Shown: positions 34,335 through 45,599, counted from the first letter of the stretch. The stretch: 64,000 bases of DNA from Halichoerus grypus (GCF_964656455.1 NC_135722.1:89771313-89835312), one strand, 5' to 3'. Notes: a model not told the origin generated them from the letters alone. Numbers and translations are program-made.

Positions 34335-36976
34335 TATTCATTTCTCAATGACCTTTCTCAACTCCTCTGAGCAGTTCTGGATGGTCAAGGTGGGAGGGAC
34401 GTCCATAATGGGTCTGCTCAGATCGGCTCCCCTCCCCCCCGGAATCCTGCAGGGCGTTCAGGATGGTTGCTGCTGCACCAACCTGAGTCTGCTTTAAGAA
34501 GCCAGGGAGGGAATTGTCCACCTGCCCTATACCCCAGCATCTGCTGATCCCAGGCTAAACGCGTCTGTGACCCACTCTGTGAACCCCATCAGTACAGAAA
34601 GCAACAGGCAGCCTCTTGTCTCTCAGACTGAGCTACAAATAGACTGAGAGCCTCCTTAGTCTGCAGGGAGAGCAGGCTTGATCAATTTGCTTTTAGCCGA
34701 TGAAATAATCATTGATGTTTAGACGGACTTGTAATCTTGGCGCAGAACAGTCAAGAGGCATTTTAGCTATAGATGGTAAAAGGGTTCATCCCAGGATATA
34801 TTTAGCAACGTGGCCTGGGGGCAGGAGAGAAAGAGGCCTTGGGAGCCAGGAAAGTTGTGGGAGCTAGACCCGCTGTGTGCCTGGAGGCAAGTCACGTAAT
34901 TGCCTCTGCTTTCTCTGAACGGCCCCTGGGTGTGTGCGGTGGGTTTGTGCACAAGTACGTGCGAGGAGGGGAGAGGAGGAGCTCTGTGTAGGTACTGGAT
35001 GTGGAATAGAATACAGTGTGCACTCCCTCCATGCCTGCAGGCTGGGAGGGAACCAGACAGGTGAGCAGACAATTGTGGGTGACCAGGGAGATGTGTGTGT
35101 GTGTGCCGTGACAGGGAAAAAGGGTCCAGAAAGCTGGGAGCATGCACCTTGGAACCACATTGCCGGGACTTGACTCCTGGATGCACCAGGTTTAGGACCA
35201 GATACTTGGGCAACACTGTTCCTCCATCCTTTATTGTGAGGGACAAATACAAAGCATATACTTCAGTGAAGCGTAGGTCACTACTTCGTATGGGGAGAAG
35301 AGTGAGCAGGGGGCCATCTGACCCTGAGTGGCAGGGGAGTCCACCCAAAGCCAGTTCACACAGAGCTGGAGTCTCGTATTTGCATCTACAAGGAGCAGGG
35401 CCATGTAGAATTCTGCAACTCTGCCTCTTTCACCTCTACCATGTGTCCGCACGTGTCTCAGTGACAAGCATTTGTCTTAGGAGGCACATGGCCATCCTAG
35501 GGTCACTTCCACCTTTCTCCAAACTTCACGGGTCAAAGGAGAGGGGTGATGCTCCATGATCGGCATTCTTAGGATCGATCATTCTGGAGGCCACCCTCCT
35601 CTCACTTAGGAGACAGAGGTTCTTGGATGGAGTGGGAGACTGAGTTTGAATTAGGTGCACCTAGTTCCTTCCTGGGACTCCATTTCCTCATCCATGAAAT
35701 GGGAATAACAACCCCATCTTCTTGACTTCCCAAGAGAAATAAGTAAGAAAAAGGCTTTCTGCAAACTGAAGTGTGCTCTATGCTTTATAATATACTTTAT
35801 CTGGTCAGACGCTCTCGTCAGCCAAGTGTTTAGCTTCAAGCAGGATGCCCAGGGAGAGAGGAGGGAAAACAAAGTCAGTGCCCACTTTATGACATATAGC
35901 CTCTGAACCAAGCCCACTGTCAGTGGGCTGACAGGTGGCCAGGTAACAGCAGTCCTCATAGAACTTGCTGGTGGCCCGCCGGCTCTGGGAGAGCTTTGGC
36001 CACCAGTCCAGACCTGCAGCCTCCCTTTGTTGTACGATCTTTGGCAGAGGAGAGATGCAGGATGGAGGGATGGCAGCTGCTTGGGGTTTGGGGAAAGCCA
36101 GCAAAATCTCCTCTGAAAAATCCAGCTTTAAGTGACTTCAAGGATCTGAGCCTCACTGCCTCTATGCCTTGCTCCCACACTGCGCACGCACGCACGGGCA
36201 CCGCCCCCTCACCCCCTGCCTCCATTCATACCTCCGGGACCCAGACGTGGGCTGAGCTGTCTTCCTGTGCAGCTGGTCCCCGGAGCAGACTAGCAGCTGA
36301 GCAATCCTCCCGTCTTTTCTCCAGGTAGCTCATTCCTAACCAGCAGCCCAGGTACCACAGAAACACCTCAGTACTTTCTTCCACACCTCAGTGCCGAGGA
36401 GGAAGGCAGTGAGGCCCGAGCAGCTAGGCATCAGCGGGAGTTGCTGACAGCCTTTCAGACAATAGGGAGCCAAGAGGAAAGGGCGAGGCCAGTCCCTAAC
36501 CATCACACTTCCTATGCCTTGAATTAACGCCTTGTCACTCACAGCTCGGTCTCCCAGTGCTGGCTGTCACGGCCACGGAGCAGGTGCGATGCCCACGCTC
36601 TCTGTGGTCAGAGAGCCACAGCAAGAAACTGCCAGCAAAACTCCCTTTCTGTCTGTTTCTTGAATGCCTGGCAGTGTAGACTCAGCCTCAAGGGTCTACA
36701 CCATCAAGTGCATCACTCTCTGGCAGGTTGATTTCTCTGTGCCTTCTCTCTCTCGCAGAATCATAGAATGCAGAACTGGAAGGGCCCTTTGGTATCGCTG
36801 ATGAAATAATGAGGTCCAGTGGGGTTAGAGTAGATGGTAGGGGTAATTGATAGAAACTGGGGACCAGAGGTCAGATGTCTGCCTTCCTGGTGCAGTGCTC
36901 TTTCTGTTGCCTGAGCATGGAGAGCATCGAACCAGTTCAGTTGTCAGGGCTTCTCACTGCGATCATGGGGCAGGGA
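34335..36976. other. Unique non-coding stretch, MIR-like piece only
   Basis: No gene is recognised. The 193-codon minus frame at 34767-35348 overlaps several antisense frames and resembles no known protein. A MIR-like piece is at 35640-35760. A short GT run lies at 35093-35105. Around 36765-36800, 'atagaatgcagaactggaag' is a phrase common in old mammalian repeats. Confidence 0.5.
35640..35760 (+). repeat. MIR-like fragment, sense
   Basis: 'ctgagtttgaattaggtgca', 'actccatttcctcatccatg' and 'aaatgggaataacaacccca' fit the MIR core and 3' part. Confidence 0.65.
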
Positions 36977-37029
36977 CTAGAGTGCCCTTTCCAAGCCTGC
37001 CATCCACGTGCCCATGCCCATTAAACTGG
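36977..37029 (+). repeat. Direct repeat, copy 1
   Basis: This 53-bp stretch, containing 'ccctttccaagcctgccatc' and 'gtgcccatgcccattaaact', is repeated at 37482-37534 at about 85% identity. Weaker similarity extends about 100 bp upstream of both copies. I do not recognise the sequence as a known repeat. Confidence 0.7.
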
Positions 37030-37481
37030 CATACCTGATATCTGCTCAGATGGGTTCAGATTTACCCAGTGGAAGAAAGCAGCTCCCAGGAGGAGCAGAG
37101 TTTTGTCAATAGCCACAGCAGAGAGTGGGCTTGATTTCCAGTAAGAGTCAGTGAAGCTGGGAAAATTACTCATTACAATTTTATTGATATTCACTTCACT
37201 CTGCAAATGACGTGGGATGGTTCTGACAGGATGTCTCCATGGGATTGGCTGAGAATCCATTTGGGTGGATGTGGGTTAATGGGGCTGAAGAGACTAAAGG
37301 TTTCAACTGCATTGGCCCTATTACTTGGGCATCTCTTCTATCATGAGGAGCAGACGACATCCCCGGAAATTCTCTGGTGTTTTTCCTGTCTCTCCCCGCC
37401 ATCACCTGGATAGCATTGAACCTCTTCACTTGGCTGTGGCTCTCTTCCTGAGGGCCGCTCACTGCCAAGGAGGGTGGGGGG

Positions 37482-37534
37482 CTAGAGGGGCCCCTTTCCA
37501 AGCCTGATGTCCACCTGCCCATGCAGATTAAACT
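37482..37534 (+). repeat. Direct repeat, copy 2
   Basis: The partner of 36977-37029, about 505 bp away in the same orientation. It lies immediately before the SINE at 37573. Confidence 0.7.
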
Positions 37535-37556
37535 AGTTCTGACACTAAAAGTACAG

Positions 37557-37782
37557 AAACATGTGACTAGGTGGGGCGTCTGGGTGGCTCAGTCAGTTAA
37601 GAGTCAGACTCTTGGTGTTGGTTCAGGTCATGATCTCAAGGTTTTGAGATCGAGCCCCGCATCCAGCTCCATGCTCAGGGCAGAATCTGCTTGGGTTTCT
37701 CTCCCTCTCCTTCACGCTCTTTCTCTCTGTCTCTCTGTCTCGCTCTCTCTCAAAAAATAAATAATTTTTTAAAAACACGTGA
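37557..37782 (+). mobile_element. Older CAN-SINE, sense, 10-bp TSD
   Basis: The body is about 37573-37772. The head 'ggggcgtctgggtggctcag' is followed by 'agtcagactcttggtgttgg', a diagnostic stretch of an older subfamily. A TCTCTCT-rich region and a short AAATAAAT tail follow. The candidate TSD is aaacatgtga (37557-37566) against aaacacgtga (37773-37782), one mismatch. Confidence 0.93.
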
Positions 37783-38039
37783 TTTCGAGTCTCATCTTGT
37801 GCAGAAAGATTTCTTATCACCTGGGTATGAGCTGAGTGCTCCCAGACCTCAGTGACAGCCTGTTGGATGGACATGTCCCTTGGACGAGCACCGGGAAAAC
37901 AGTCAGTCCTTCCCGACTCCAGATCCGGGCGGGGAGAGAATTAATGACCGAACAGTTAAGTGCGGGCTTTCTTTGACTGCCAGGCAACCCTCCAGTGTAC
38001 AAGTCCAAACAAGTTCAGAGCTACATTTGGAGAGCTGTC

Positions 38040-38115
38040 TGTAATTTACAAAGGGCTTTGACATAGATCATCCCACTTAGTTCTCACCAATATCCTGTGA
38101 AGTGAGTAAGGCTAG
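38040..38115 (-). repeat. MIR-like fragment, antisense
   Basis: 'ttacaaagggctttgacata' and 'atcatcccacttagttctca' followed by 'cctgtgaagtgagtaagg' match the reverse-complement MIR 3' region. Confidence 0.55.
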
Positions 38116-38138
38116 AGGATTTTTGTGAATTTGCTATA

Positions 38139-38440
38139 CAGGTATCCCCCGCCTTTTGGAAGTTTGTGGTATGCCGCTTCACTTTTAGGGAAGACCTACC
38201 TTAGTACCTGTTTGCTAAGCATTAGAGAGACGGCACAGCTGCACCCCGTGCAGCAGTAGTGGTCCCGTCAGGCTCCTTCCCCAGAAACCACGGACTCAGC
38301 ATCTCAGCATCCAGCCACCAAGGCTTTGAACTGTGTCTGTGATTCATCTCGATTTATTTTGTGCATCCGTTAGAAAGATGTGTCCTAAGGTATCAGAAAA
38401 ACCTAAGAGAGGATTTTGGGGGAAGGGGATGTATGAATGT
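38139..38440 (+). mobile_element. Tigger-like (TcMar) DNA transposon remnant
   Basis: The element starts CAGGTATCCCCCGCC directly after a TA dinucleotide (38137-38138), as expected for Tc1/mariner-type TA target sites. The terminal region continues 'ttcacttttagggaagacct' and 'accttagtacctgtttgcta'. Near 38378 a short frame reads MCPKVSEKPKRG, which resembles the N-terminus of a pogo/Tigger transposase. The rest of the transposase and the far terminal repeat are missing. Confidence 0.6.
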
Positions 38441-38569
38441 TCAGAATTTTTTCTGTATAAATTAATGGTAATTGCTTCTTTGCTCCATGTCATTTTGGCT
38501 TCCTAAGGTTTCCTAGGAATGCTCTATTCCTCTTTCAGGTAGCAAGGGGCACCTGTGCTCGTCATTTGT

Positions 38570-39240
38570 CTTGTTTGTAAGCTCAGCTAGATTCCCCACC
38601 CTTCCCTTCCCCTGCAAACTCTACTTTCCAGACTCCCTTCCAGCTGACTTCCACACAGGTTCAGCCAGTGCAGGCTCTAGCAGGGGTGAGAGGGTGGTGG
38701 AGAGGGGGCAGTCAGGCTATTTCACCCTGCTGTCTCAGCTTTGGGTGGTCTCAATGATGGCAGGTGTGTCTCTTTGGTGGTCCCAGGTCCCACCCGCTGG
38801 CCGTGACTCCTGAGTTGAGGGAATATTCCTCTCGTGTCTCTAGTCCTGGCCTGGACCCTGCCTTTGGAGGTCCTCACTCTCTCCTTTTGGGCTGTCTGGC
38901 ATGGGCTCTGTTTACCTGGATGCAGCCTGACCAATACATTCCAGAAATGATGAAACCAAGCCCTCAGGGCAACATAGGTAGGAAGTGCCGTGTCCCCTAG
39001 CACAAAACAAGTTCTCATGCTTCCAGGACCTGGTCCTTTCCCAACCCATGTGAGGGCAAGGAAAAGGAGTACTCAAATTAATACAAATCTGTGCAACCCA
39101 GAGAGAAAAGCAAACACAGAACAGGGGAGCAGAGAGGATGGAGAATTTGTTTACATCCGGGAGCCTCCGTAAAGACTTTGTGGAAGAGGTGGCTTTGGGG
39201 CCTGGTAGAATATGAATATGCTGAAATTGGTGTGAAGAGG
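38570..39240. repeat. Unclassified old repeat-like block
   Basis: 'aactctactttccagactcc' with 'aggttcagccagtgcaggct' and 'gatgcagcctgaccaatac' give the impression of an old dispersed repeat, possibly an LTR. I cannot name it. A gene is not evident: the frames here are all below 115 codons. Confidence 0.3.
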
Positions 39241-39264
39241 GTACTATTTCTCCCAAGATGGGCT

Positions 39265-39870
39265 CCCAAGGTCATCCTTTCTCACTTGGATCAAGACTGT
39301 GGTCTCCTCACTGGACTGCCTGTCTATTCTCCACCCACTGTTAGGAGTCCCCCTAAAACACACATCCTGCCAAACCAGTCTCCCATCAAGAAACCTTTGT
39401 CAACTCCCTATTTAGAGGATTTGGCCTTTGATCCAAAACCCTTGACAATCTGGCTCTTCGTCTCTGTACAGCCGCTGTCTGGCCACACTGGAAACAATGG
39501 CCAACTCTTGAGCAGGTCATGCGTTTCTCTCCCTTTGCTCAAACTCTTCCCTCTGCCTGGAACGCCCTTCTTCATCCAGCAAATTTCCTTCCCGTCATTT
39601 AATGCTCTTAAATGATTTCACTTCTATAACTCTCCCTGGAACTTCTGCCTGAAACATAAAGGCGCCTTTCTCTGTGCTCCCAGAACCCACTGCTCACACT
39701 TCATTAATTTGTTATCAAATTGTCATATCATTGTGTATGTATGTGTCCATGCCTACACCATAGAGCTCACAGCCTGGTGAGGGCGAGCCTGTCTTCTGCA
39801 TTCCCAGCACTGAGTGCCAAGCATCTGGCACATAATAAATGCTTGTCAAATGTTTGTTGCATTGAAATTA
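39265..39870 (+). mobile_element. L2 3' half, sense
   Basis: The block follows the L2 3' ORF-to-tail order: 'ctcctcactggactgcctg', 'ccctaaaacacacatcctgc', 'ctctgcctggaacgcccttc', 'tctgtgctcccagaacccac', 'ctggcacataataaatgctt' and 'gtcaaatgtttgttgcattg'. The 174-codon frame across it (39091-39615) includes L2-derived sequence and is not a host gene. This is the longest L2 copy in the window. Confidence 0.88.
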
Positions 39871-40654
39871 ATTCCAGTGTCATCCCTCCTCTTCCTCATC
39901 TCCTTACTCCTTTCCTGATTTCCCCCTACTTCAGCCAGAGGTCAAGAGTGCCTCTTCCCTTTCAGACTGTGATGGGCTCTGGGAATCTGGGCGCTGGGGG
40001 ATGACAATGCTGAACCCCCAGTGGCCCAGACACAACTTCTGGGGGTTTGTGCTTTTCCACACAGTAGTCCACTGTCAGAGTTCAACACAGCCATAAAGTT
40101 AAATAATAGCTGGGAAGAACAAAATTAAGAAGAAAATTGCAAAAGGACAAGAAATTTGTTTTCAACTGAGATAAGTACAGATTTAAAAAAAAAAAGGAGG
40201 GGGAGTAAGACAGGTAAGCTGGCAAGAGGTGCTACATTGGGTGAAACAGAAGTAGCAAGACTCAGGCTAAGGTTGGTGCTGTAATGAGCAGTCTGGAAAC
40301 TCGGGGCCTCTGGGAGCACCCGCATTCCTCTCCTCTGCCCTGGCTCATTCGGAACTTGCTTCCTCTTCCGGGAAGCTGGGTGGTGCCTTGGGAGGAAACT
40401 TCTTTCCACAGCTGTGTTTCTTTTCAGGATTGGGTAGCAGTTTTATCTCTAATGGCAACTAGATTTGTAGATGTTTTAAGCCTTTTCCATGTGTATTTAG
40501 GTGTGTGGTTTCCTCTGTTAGATTATTAATGACCTCTGCCCCCCGAGAGGCCCTGTGGGACAATCCCTTCCTTGCCCTTCTGGGTATGGCTCCTTCCCTA
40601 TCCTTTGAGACTGCTGTCCACTGTCCAGTCCAATTGCCTGTTTACAGAGAGGTT

Positions 40655-40915
40655 ACATAGCACTTTGGTTGCAAGCACAGACTTTCGAACCAGATTGCCT
40701 GGCTCCAGCCTCAGCTAAATGGAGCTCCAAGGCCTGGGGTGAATTTCCATGTCTCAGCTTCCTCATGAGTAAAAGTGGGGATAAGGATGGAAGCCCCTTC
40801 ATGGGTCCCTCTAACCCTGTGAGGTTAGAATAAGCTAATATATGTAAAGTGCTGAGAACAGTACCTAACACAGAATGGCCGTGGGTAAATATTTGCTATT
40901 AGTATAATTATTATT
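40655..40915 (+). repeat. Near full-length MIR, sense
   Basis: 'tttggttgcaagcacagact', 'ccagattgcctggctcc', 'tcagcttcctcatgagtaaa', 'tgtgaggttagaataagcta', 'atatgtaaagtgctgagaac' and 'taaatatttgctattagtat' cover almost the whole MIR consensus in order. Confidence 0.88.
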
Positions 40916-41034
40916 TTTCACCCACTTGAGGGTCAGAGACAAGGGCTTTGAAACTGCATAAAGTCTCCTTTACAAGGCTCTGCTTATAGGGGTAACTCGA
41001 CAAACATCAACTGTTGTCCTTGTCTAACTTCTTT

Positions 41035-41246
41035 AAAAGGAAGTTTGTGGGGCGCCTGGGTGGCTCAGTTGGTTAAGCGTCTGCCTTCGGCTCAGGTCAT
41101 GATCCCGGGGTCCTGGGATCAAGTCCCTCATCGGGCTTCCTGCTTAGCGGGGAGCCTGCTTCTCCCTCTCCCTCTGCCTACCGCTCCCCCTGCTTGTGCT
41201 CTCTCCTTCTCTCTCTGTCAAATAATTTTTTTAAAATCTTAAATAA

Positions 41247-41289
<43 letters not shown>

Positions 41290-41302
41290 AAGGCAGTTTG
41301 TG
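41035..41302 (+). mobile_element. CAN-SINE, sense, with an expanded TAAA tail
   Basis: The body is 41050-41287. It has a well-preserved head 'ggcgcctgggtggctcagtt', promoter boxes and a CT-rich middle. The tail ends in an AAATAATAAA stretch and then about 11 TAAA units (41243-41287). The TSD is aaaaggaagtttgtg (41035-41049) against aaaaggcagtttgtg (41288-41302), one mismatch. The TAAA tail is probably length-polymorphic. Confidence 0.97.
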
Positions 41303-41690
41303 CCCCAGCAGCTCATCAAGTAAATTTGAGGGAAACCAGAGTCCCTCAGTGGCTGGGACCTCTGTCCTAAGAGACTAGCCCTTCAGCCAACTCCAGGAGC
41401 CGCCGCTGGGAGCAGAACAGCAGCCTTGTTTAAAGGAGGCTCGCTTCCCTCCCAAATTCTTTTCCCCAGCAAAAACCACAGCCCCTTCTAGCAGCCTGTC
41501 ATCCAGCTAAAGAATGGCCGGCCTCTCCAGCCATAAACAGAACCATGACCGAGATGGTTTGGAAGACAGTCTTTCCAACAGCATCGCTTTGCCGAAGACT
41601 CTGCGTATTGGTTGCCTCTGTACAGGCCTGCTGGCATGTCCTCCAACATGAGCAATCCTGCCCCTCTTCCTTTTCAGAACCTGGCAGAAA

Positions 41691-41710
41691 ACACACACAC
41701 ACACACACAC
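41691..41710 (+). repeat. (AC)10 microsatellite
   Basis: Perfect AC array that faces a complementary GT array 92 bp away (41803-41835). Confidence 0.95.
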
Positions 41711-41794
41711 CCTGCTACTGACCTGGCCTCCCTGGAGATCAAAGCCAAAAGATGCGTCTGCCTTGTGGATGGCAGGTTAAGATTCACACTGGTG

Positions 41795-41796
<2 letters not shown>

Positions 41797-41835
<39 letters not shown>
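41797..41835 (+). repeat. (GT)n microsatellite
   Basis: About 16 GT units with one GC interruption at 41801-41802. With the AC array at 41691-41710 it forms a potential long inverted repeat. Confidence 0.95.
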
Positions 41836-41840
<5 letters not shown>

Positions 41841-42599
41841 GGGGGAACATGCTAACCTCTTAGGAAGTCAGAACTGAGAGATTAATCTCTTTAGCTGATG
41901 ACAAACAGCACCCAGCAGCGAGCAGTATGCACCTTGCCCCACATCATGCCAGTCTTCCCCTACCTCCCACGCACCCCTTCTCGGCATTTATGGCGGCTCG
42001 CTAGGGTATTGAGAGGGAAAGTGCAATGTCTGCTGGCCCAGCAGCCTCTCATGATGGCCTCCTCTATGGCAGCCTTCGCCAGGACGTGCACTGTCCTCCA
42101 AGGTTAATGAGAGAAAAGCTCCGTTGGATGAGTCTGGTCTATATTTGTGTATTTTGCTGCCTCTACATGATAGCTGAAATGGACCAAATTGCTTCCCAAC
42201 ATGAACCCATAGTAATATTTCTCGGGCTTTGGTACATGAGCCTCCTGGCCTGTTTGGCTGGGGCGGTTTGTGCTGTAAGTGGGGCCTTGGCTGGGTGCCT
42301 GTGTGATCGAGTTGCACGTCTATTGCTTATTTCATTTTCAACATGAGCTCTGTGTCCTCCCACTGTCTGGAGTGGGGCGGGGGCACCCACTTAGATTAGG
42401 TTAATTTCCCCGAGGTGGGGGCGGGGAAGCAGGAGAGGAGGGCTTCCCTGCATCCCCCTCAGAACATTCCCCTGCCTCCAGCCATCACATCCCAGGCTGG
42501 GCTGGAGGGCCCAGCCTCATCCCTGCAGCTGATGACCAGGGTGGCTCAGGGACTCTCCTCTACACCTGTCTGCTGCCTCCTTTGGAATCAGACAAGGGA

Positions 42600-42720
42600 T
42601 TATGATAGAAACAGTGTCAGCTCTGGGGTCTGGAAGATCACCATTCAAGTCCTACATATCCTGCTTACAAGAGATATGACCTTGGAGGAAGTACCTGTCT
42701 CAGGTCAGAGGCTTAGATGC
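42600..42720 (+). repeat. MIR fragment, sense
   Basis: 'gatagaaacagtgtcagctc', 'gggtctggaagatcacc', 'attcaagtcctacatatcct' and 'gagatatgaccttgg' correspond to the MIR head and B-box region, with eroded 3' sequence. Confidence 0.6.
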
Positions 42721-43040
42721 TGTCCCTAGGCAAGGATTCCTGATGAAGTGCTCCCAGGAGAAGCAGGAAGGAGAAAGGGTAGCAGGATAGAGACAGGAAG
42801 AAGCCAAGCAAGAGTGCGATTTTAGGCAGAGCCGCAGAGCCCCTGTCTCAGCCGATCCTGCAGAGAGAGATGCTCTGGAATGTAAATGCACTTTACAGTG
42901 TATCTAACTCTGGGCAAATACTCATCCCTCACACCAGTTGTTGGCTGAGGGCCCCAGGGGGCATAAATGCTCTCAGGCACTTCTCATTCTCTGCAAATTG
43001 GGGCAAACAGCAGGGCAAGGTGTTTCCACTGGCGCAAAAG

Positions 43041-43066
43041 CACACACACACACACACACACACACA
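43041..43066 (+). repeat. (CA)13 microsatellite
   Basis: Perfect CA array in otherwise unique sequence. Confidence 0.95.
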
Positions 43067-43327
43067 TTCCAAAGCTGCAGGTGGGTCCCGGGGAGGCAAA
43101 GCACACAAGTGGGTAGAGATGGGCACGCGGGGCCAGCAGAAGTTCTCAGGCGTCTGGGTGGAGCACCAGCTGTGTGCCTTCCACCCCCAAGCCCACTGAA
43201 CCTCATGGCCCTTGGTCACTTACTTACGTAAATGATCCCACACCTGGTGGTGCACATAAATGTTAGCTCTCTTCTTTTCCACACACCTATCAGGGTTCCC
43301 GCCTCCCTTCGACAGTTGCACACAGTT

Positions 43328-43547
43328 AAGAAACTGAATGCTCGGGCGCCTGGGTGGCTCAGTCAGTTAAACATCTACCTTAGGCTCAGGTCATGATCTC
43401 AGGGTCGTGGGATCAAGCCCCACCTCGGGCTCCCTGCTCAGTGGGGAGTCTGCTACTCCCTCTCCCTCTGCCCCTTACCCCTGCTTGTGCTCTCTCTCAC
43501 AAATAAATAAATAAAAATCTTTAAAAAACAAAAGAAATTGAATGCTC
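43328..43547 (+). mobile_element. CAN-SINE, sense, 16-bp TSD, within an old L1-like repeat
   Basis: The body is 43344-43531. It has the head 'gggcgcctgggtggctcagt', complete promoter region and an AAATAAATAAATAAAAATC tail. The TSD aagaaactgaatgctc (43328-43343) against aagaaattgaatgctc (43532-43547) has one mismatch. Confidence 0.96.
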
Positions 43548-43810
43548 ATGATACAATGTTAAGTGGGGAAACATTTCAGGATGTAAAACTGTGTCTCTGA
43601 CATGCTCACCATTTCATAAAACATAAAAAACACTGAGATACCCAGAAAATATTATTAGAATATACTTGGCATGCTCACAGTGATTATCTTTGGGTACTGG
43701 AATTATGAGTTATTTATTTTATCTTTATACTTTTCCTGACTGTTCTATCACAAGCCAGTGTTATTTTTTATTTAAAAAAAAAGATACATTAAAACACTGA
43801 GGCTTAGAAA
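43548..43810 (+). mobile_element. Old L1-like 3' end, sense
   Basis: 'acaatgttaagtggggaaac', 'tgattatctttgggtactgg', 'aattatgagttatttatttt' and 'cttttcctgactgttctat' follow a common 3' end of old L1 (L1ME/HAL1) copies, finishing in an A run at 43774-43782. The part upstream of the SINE probably belongs to it too. Confidence 0.5.
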
Positions 43811-44690
43811 GATCAAGTAGTTTAATTAAATACTGCGAGAAAAAACTTAAAGGGCATCTTGTCTTCACTTGTTCCCAACTCCTATGTTTAGATGCAGAGG
43901 CAAAGTTGTGAGGTAGACAGATTTTTATCTTTGATTTTTAACTCCTACCCTAGTTATGTATTTGCAATTTAATAGAGATTTTGGTGGATACTATGGCTTA
44001 AATGAAGTTAAACAGGTTTCTTTACTGTGGAGTTTCCCTGAGCCTTCACTGTATGAAAATGCATTATGACTCTTCTGGATAGATGGAGAGATAGCCCACG
44101 AGGTGTCCCCCGGGGAGTAGTGGAGGGAATTTTATCCCAGAGACCAACTTTGGGAAATACGAGGCTTAAGGCAAAGGGAAGGCGGAGCTGTCAGGTGCCC
44201 TTTCAGGAAATTTTTTAGGGCAGGATCATCTTTCAGTGCCTCCAAATCTCCTCATGTTGGTGCCTGCCAAGTCCACAGGCTCGGCCTCAGCCCACAGCCT
44301 AGACCAGGTCCAGGGGAGGCCTGAACCCTGAGAAGCTCTGACAAGTGAGCCATGAGCCTAGAGATGGTGCAGTAGCAAAGGTGGAAGGAAGGAAGGAAGA
44401 AAACATGGGCAGTCATCCCGAGGTGGGGCTCCTTGTGTCCCTGGCTAGACCTCACCCAAATTGGGCCAGAGAAATGAGAGGGAGGAGCCTGCAGGACCAG
44501 AAAGGCCGGGGACAGGACCAAGGACAGAGGCAGAACCTTGGCTCTCACTGAGGCCGGCCACCAACTACGGACCTAATGCTGCTTTTTGACAAAGCAGTTC
44601 TGAGTGGTAAAATAGCGAATTTGTAAACTACGGTTGCAGAGAGGCTGGCCTAAGGGCAGTTTCTCTGACAGCCGGTGTAACATGATGATG
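43811..44690. other. Unique non-coding stretch, no gene seen
   Basis: No gene is recognised. A short GGAA run lies at 44382-44400. Frames under 100 codons on both strands near 44252-44551 overlap each other. Confidence 0.5.
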
Positions 44691-44694
44691 ATGT

Positions 44695-44815
44695 GTCCAA
44701 GCTCCAGAGCCAGACTTCCTGGAGAGGAGCTCTGCCCACACCAGGCTCCACGCTCCCAGGCAGGGGCCGAACCTCTCTGCCTCGGACTCCTCATCTGTAT
44801 CACGGGTATTAAAGC
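44695..44815 (+). repeat. MIR fragment, sense
   Basis: 'ccaagctccagagccagact', 'gaacctctctgcctcggact' and 'cctcatctgtatcacgggta' match the MIR head and core, with a GC-rich change in the middle. Confidence 0.65.
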
Positions 44816-44929
44816 CAAAGATGAATCTACATCTGTGGAGGATTATTTTAATTAGGGCTGTGGCTAGTTATTCCACGTGGAGAGAGAGAGAGACTGAAAT
44901 GACCTCCAGGAACAAAATGGAAGCCTGGG

Positions 44930-45595
44930 GCATTACCAGTGGAGATGTAAGTGGTGCAGCCGACGTGGAGGCCGGTGTGGTGGTTCCTCCAAATACAAAA
45001 CATAGAATTATCATATGACTTAGCAATGCCACTTCTAGGTGTCTACCCAAATGAATGGAAAGCGGGAACTCAAAAGATGTTTGCACACCCATGTCCATAG
45101 CATTCTTCACAACAACTTCCCCAAAGGGGAAACAGCCCAAGTGTCCATCAACTGATGAATGGATTAACAAAATGGTCTATGTTTATACAATGGGATATTA
45201 TCTAGCCTTAAAAAGAGGAACTTCTGACACATGCTTGGAGACATTATGCTAAGGGACATAAGGACATAAGGCAGACACCAAAGAAAAGAGGTTATAGGAT
45301 TTCACTTATGTGAGCTTCCCAGAATAGGCATATCCGTAGAGACAGAAAGGAGAAGAGTGGTTGCCTAGTGCAGGGGCTGGGGAGTGGATAATAGGGAGTT
45401 ATTATGTAATTGGTACAGAGTTTCAGTTTGAGAAAAGGCAGAGAAAATGGATCTCGATGGTAATCATGTTTGCACAACGTGAATGTACCTAATGCCACTG
45501 AACTGCACACTTAAAAATAGTTAAAATAGTAAATGTTATATCATGAATGTTTACCACAATAAAAAAACAAAGAGAAATATCAACATCAAAGAGAA
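44930..45595 (+). mobile_element. Old L1 fragment with ORF2 C-terminus, sense
   Basis: 'taagtggtgcagccgacg' and 'gtggtggttcctccaaatac' start the last part of ORF2. The plus-strand frame at 45055-45252 reads CPSTDEWINKMVYVYTMGYY, the conserved C-terminal end of L1 ORF2. The 3' UTR follows ('ttgcctagtgcaggggctgg', 'gaactgcacacttaaaaata') and an A-rich end lies at about 45565-45595. ORF2 is truncated at its 5' side, so the element is dead. Confidence 0.88.
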
Positions 45596-45599
45596 AAAT

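Larger units (their letters stand above)
41840..43327. other. Unique stretch with a MIR and a CA repeat
   Basis: No gene is recognised. The piece at 42030-42350 has one 106-codon frame with two hydrophobic stretches, but no start context, homolog or splice signals support it. A GC-rich segment lies near 42360-42520. Confidence 0.5.

Noticed and set aside
34767..35348. 193-codon minus-strand open frame
   Set aside because: Its His/Ser/Pro/Leu-rich composition, overlapping antisense frames and lack of a recognisable domain point to chance.
39091..39615. 174-codon plus-strand open frame
   Set aside because: Most of it lies in an L2 3' half, so it is repeat-derived and not a host gene.
42026..42346. 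106-codon frame with two hydrophobic stretches (possible membrane protein)
   Set aside because: There are no homologs I can recall, no splice signals and no upstream context. Hydrophobic runs are common in chance frames from T-rich DNA.
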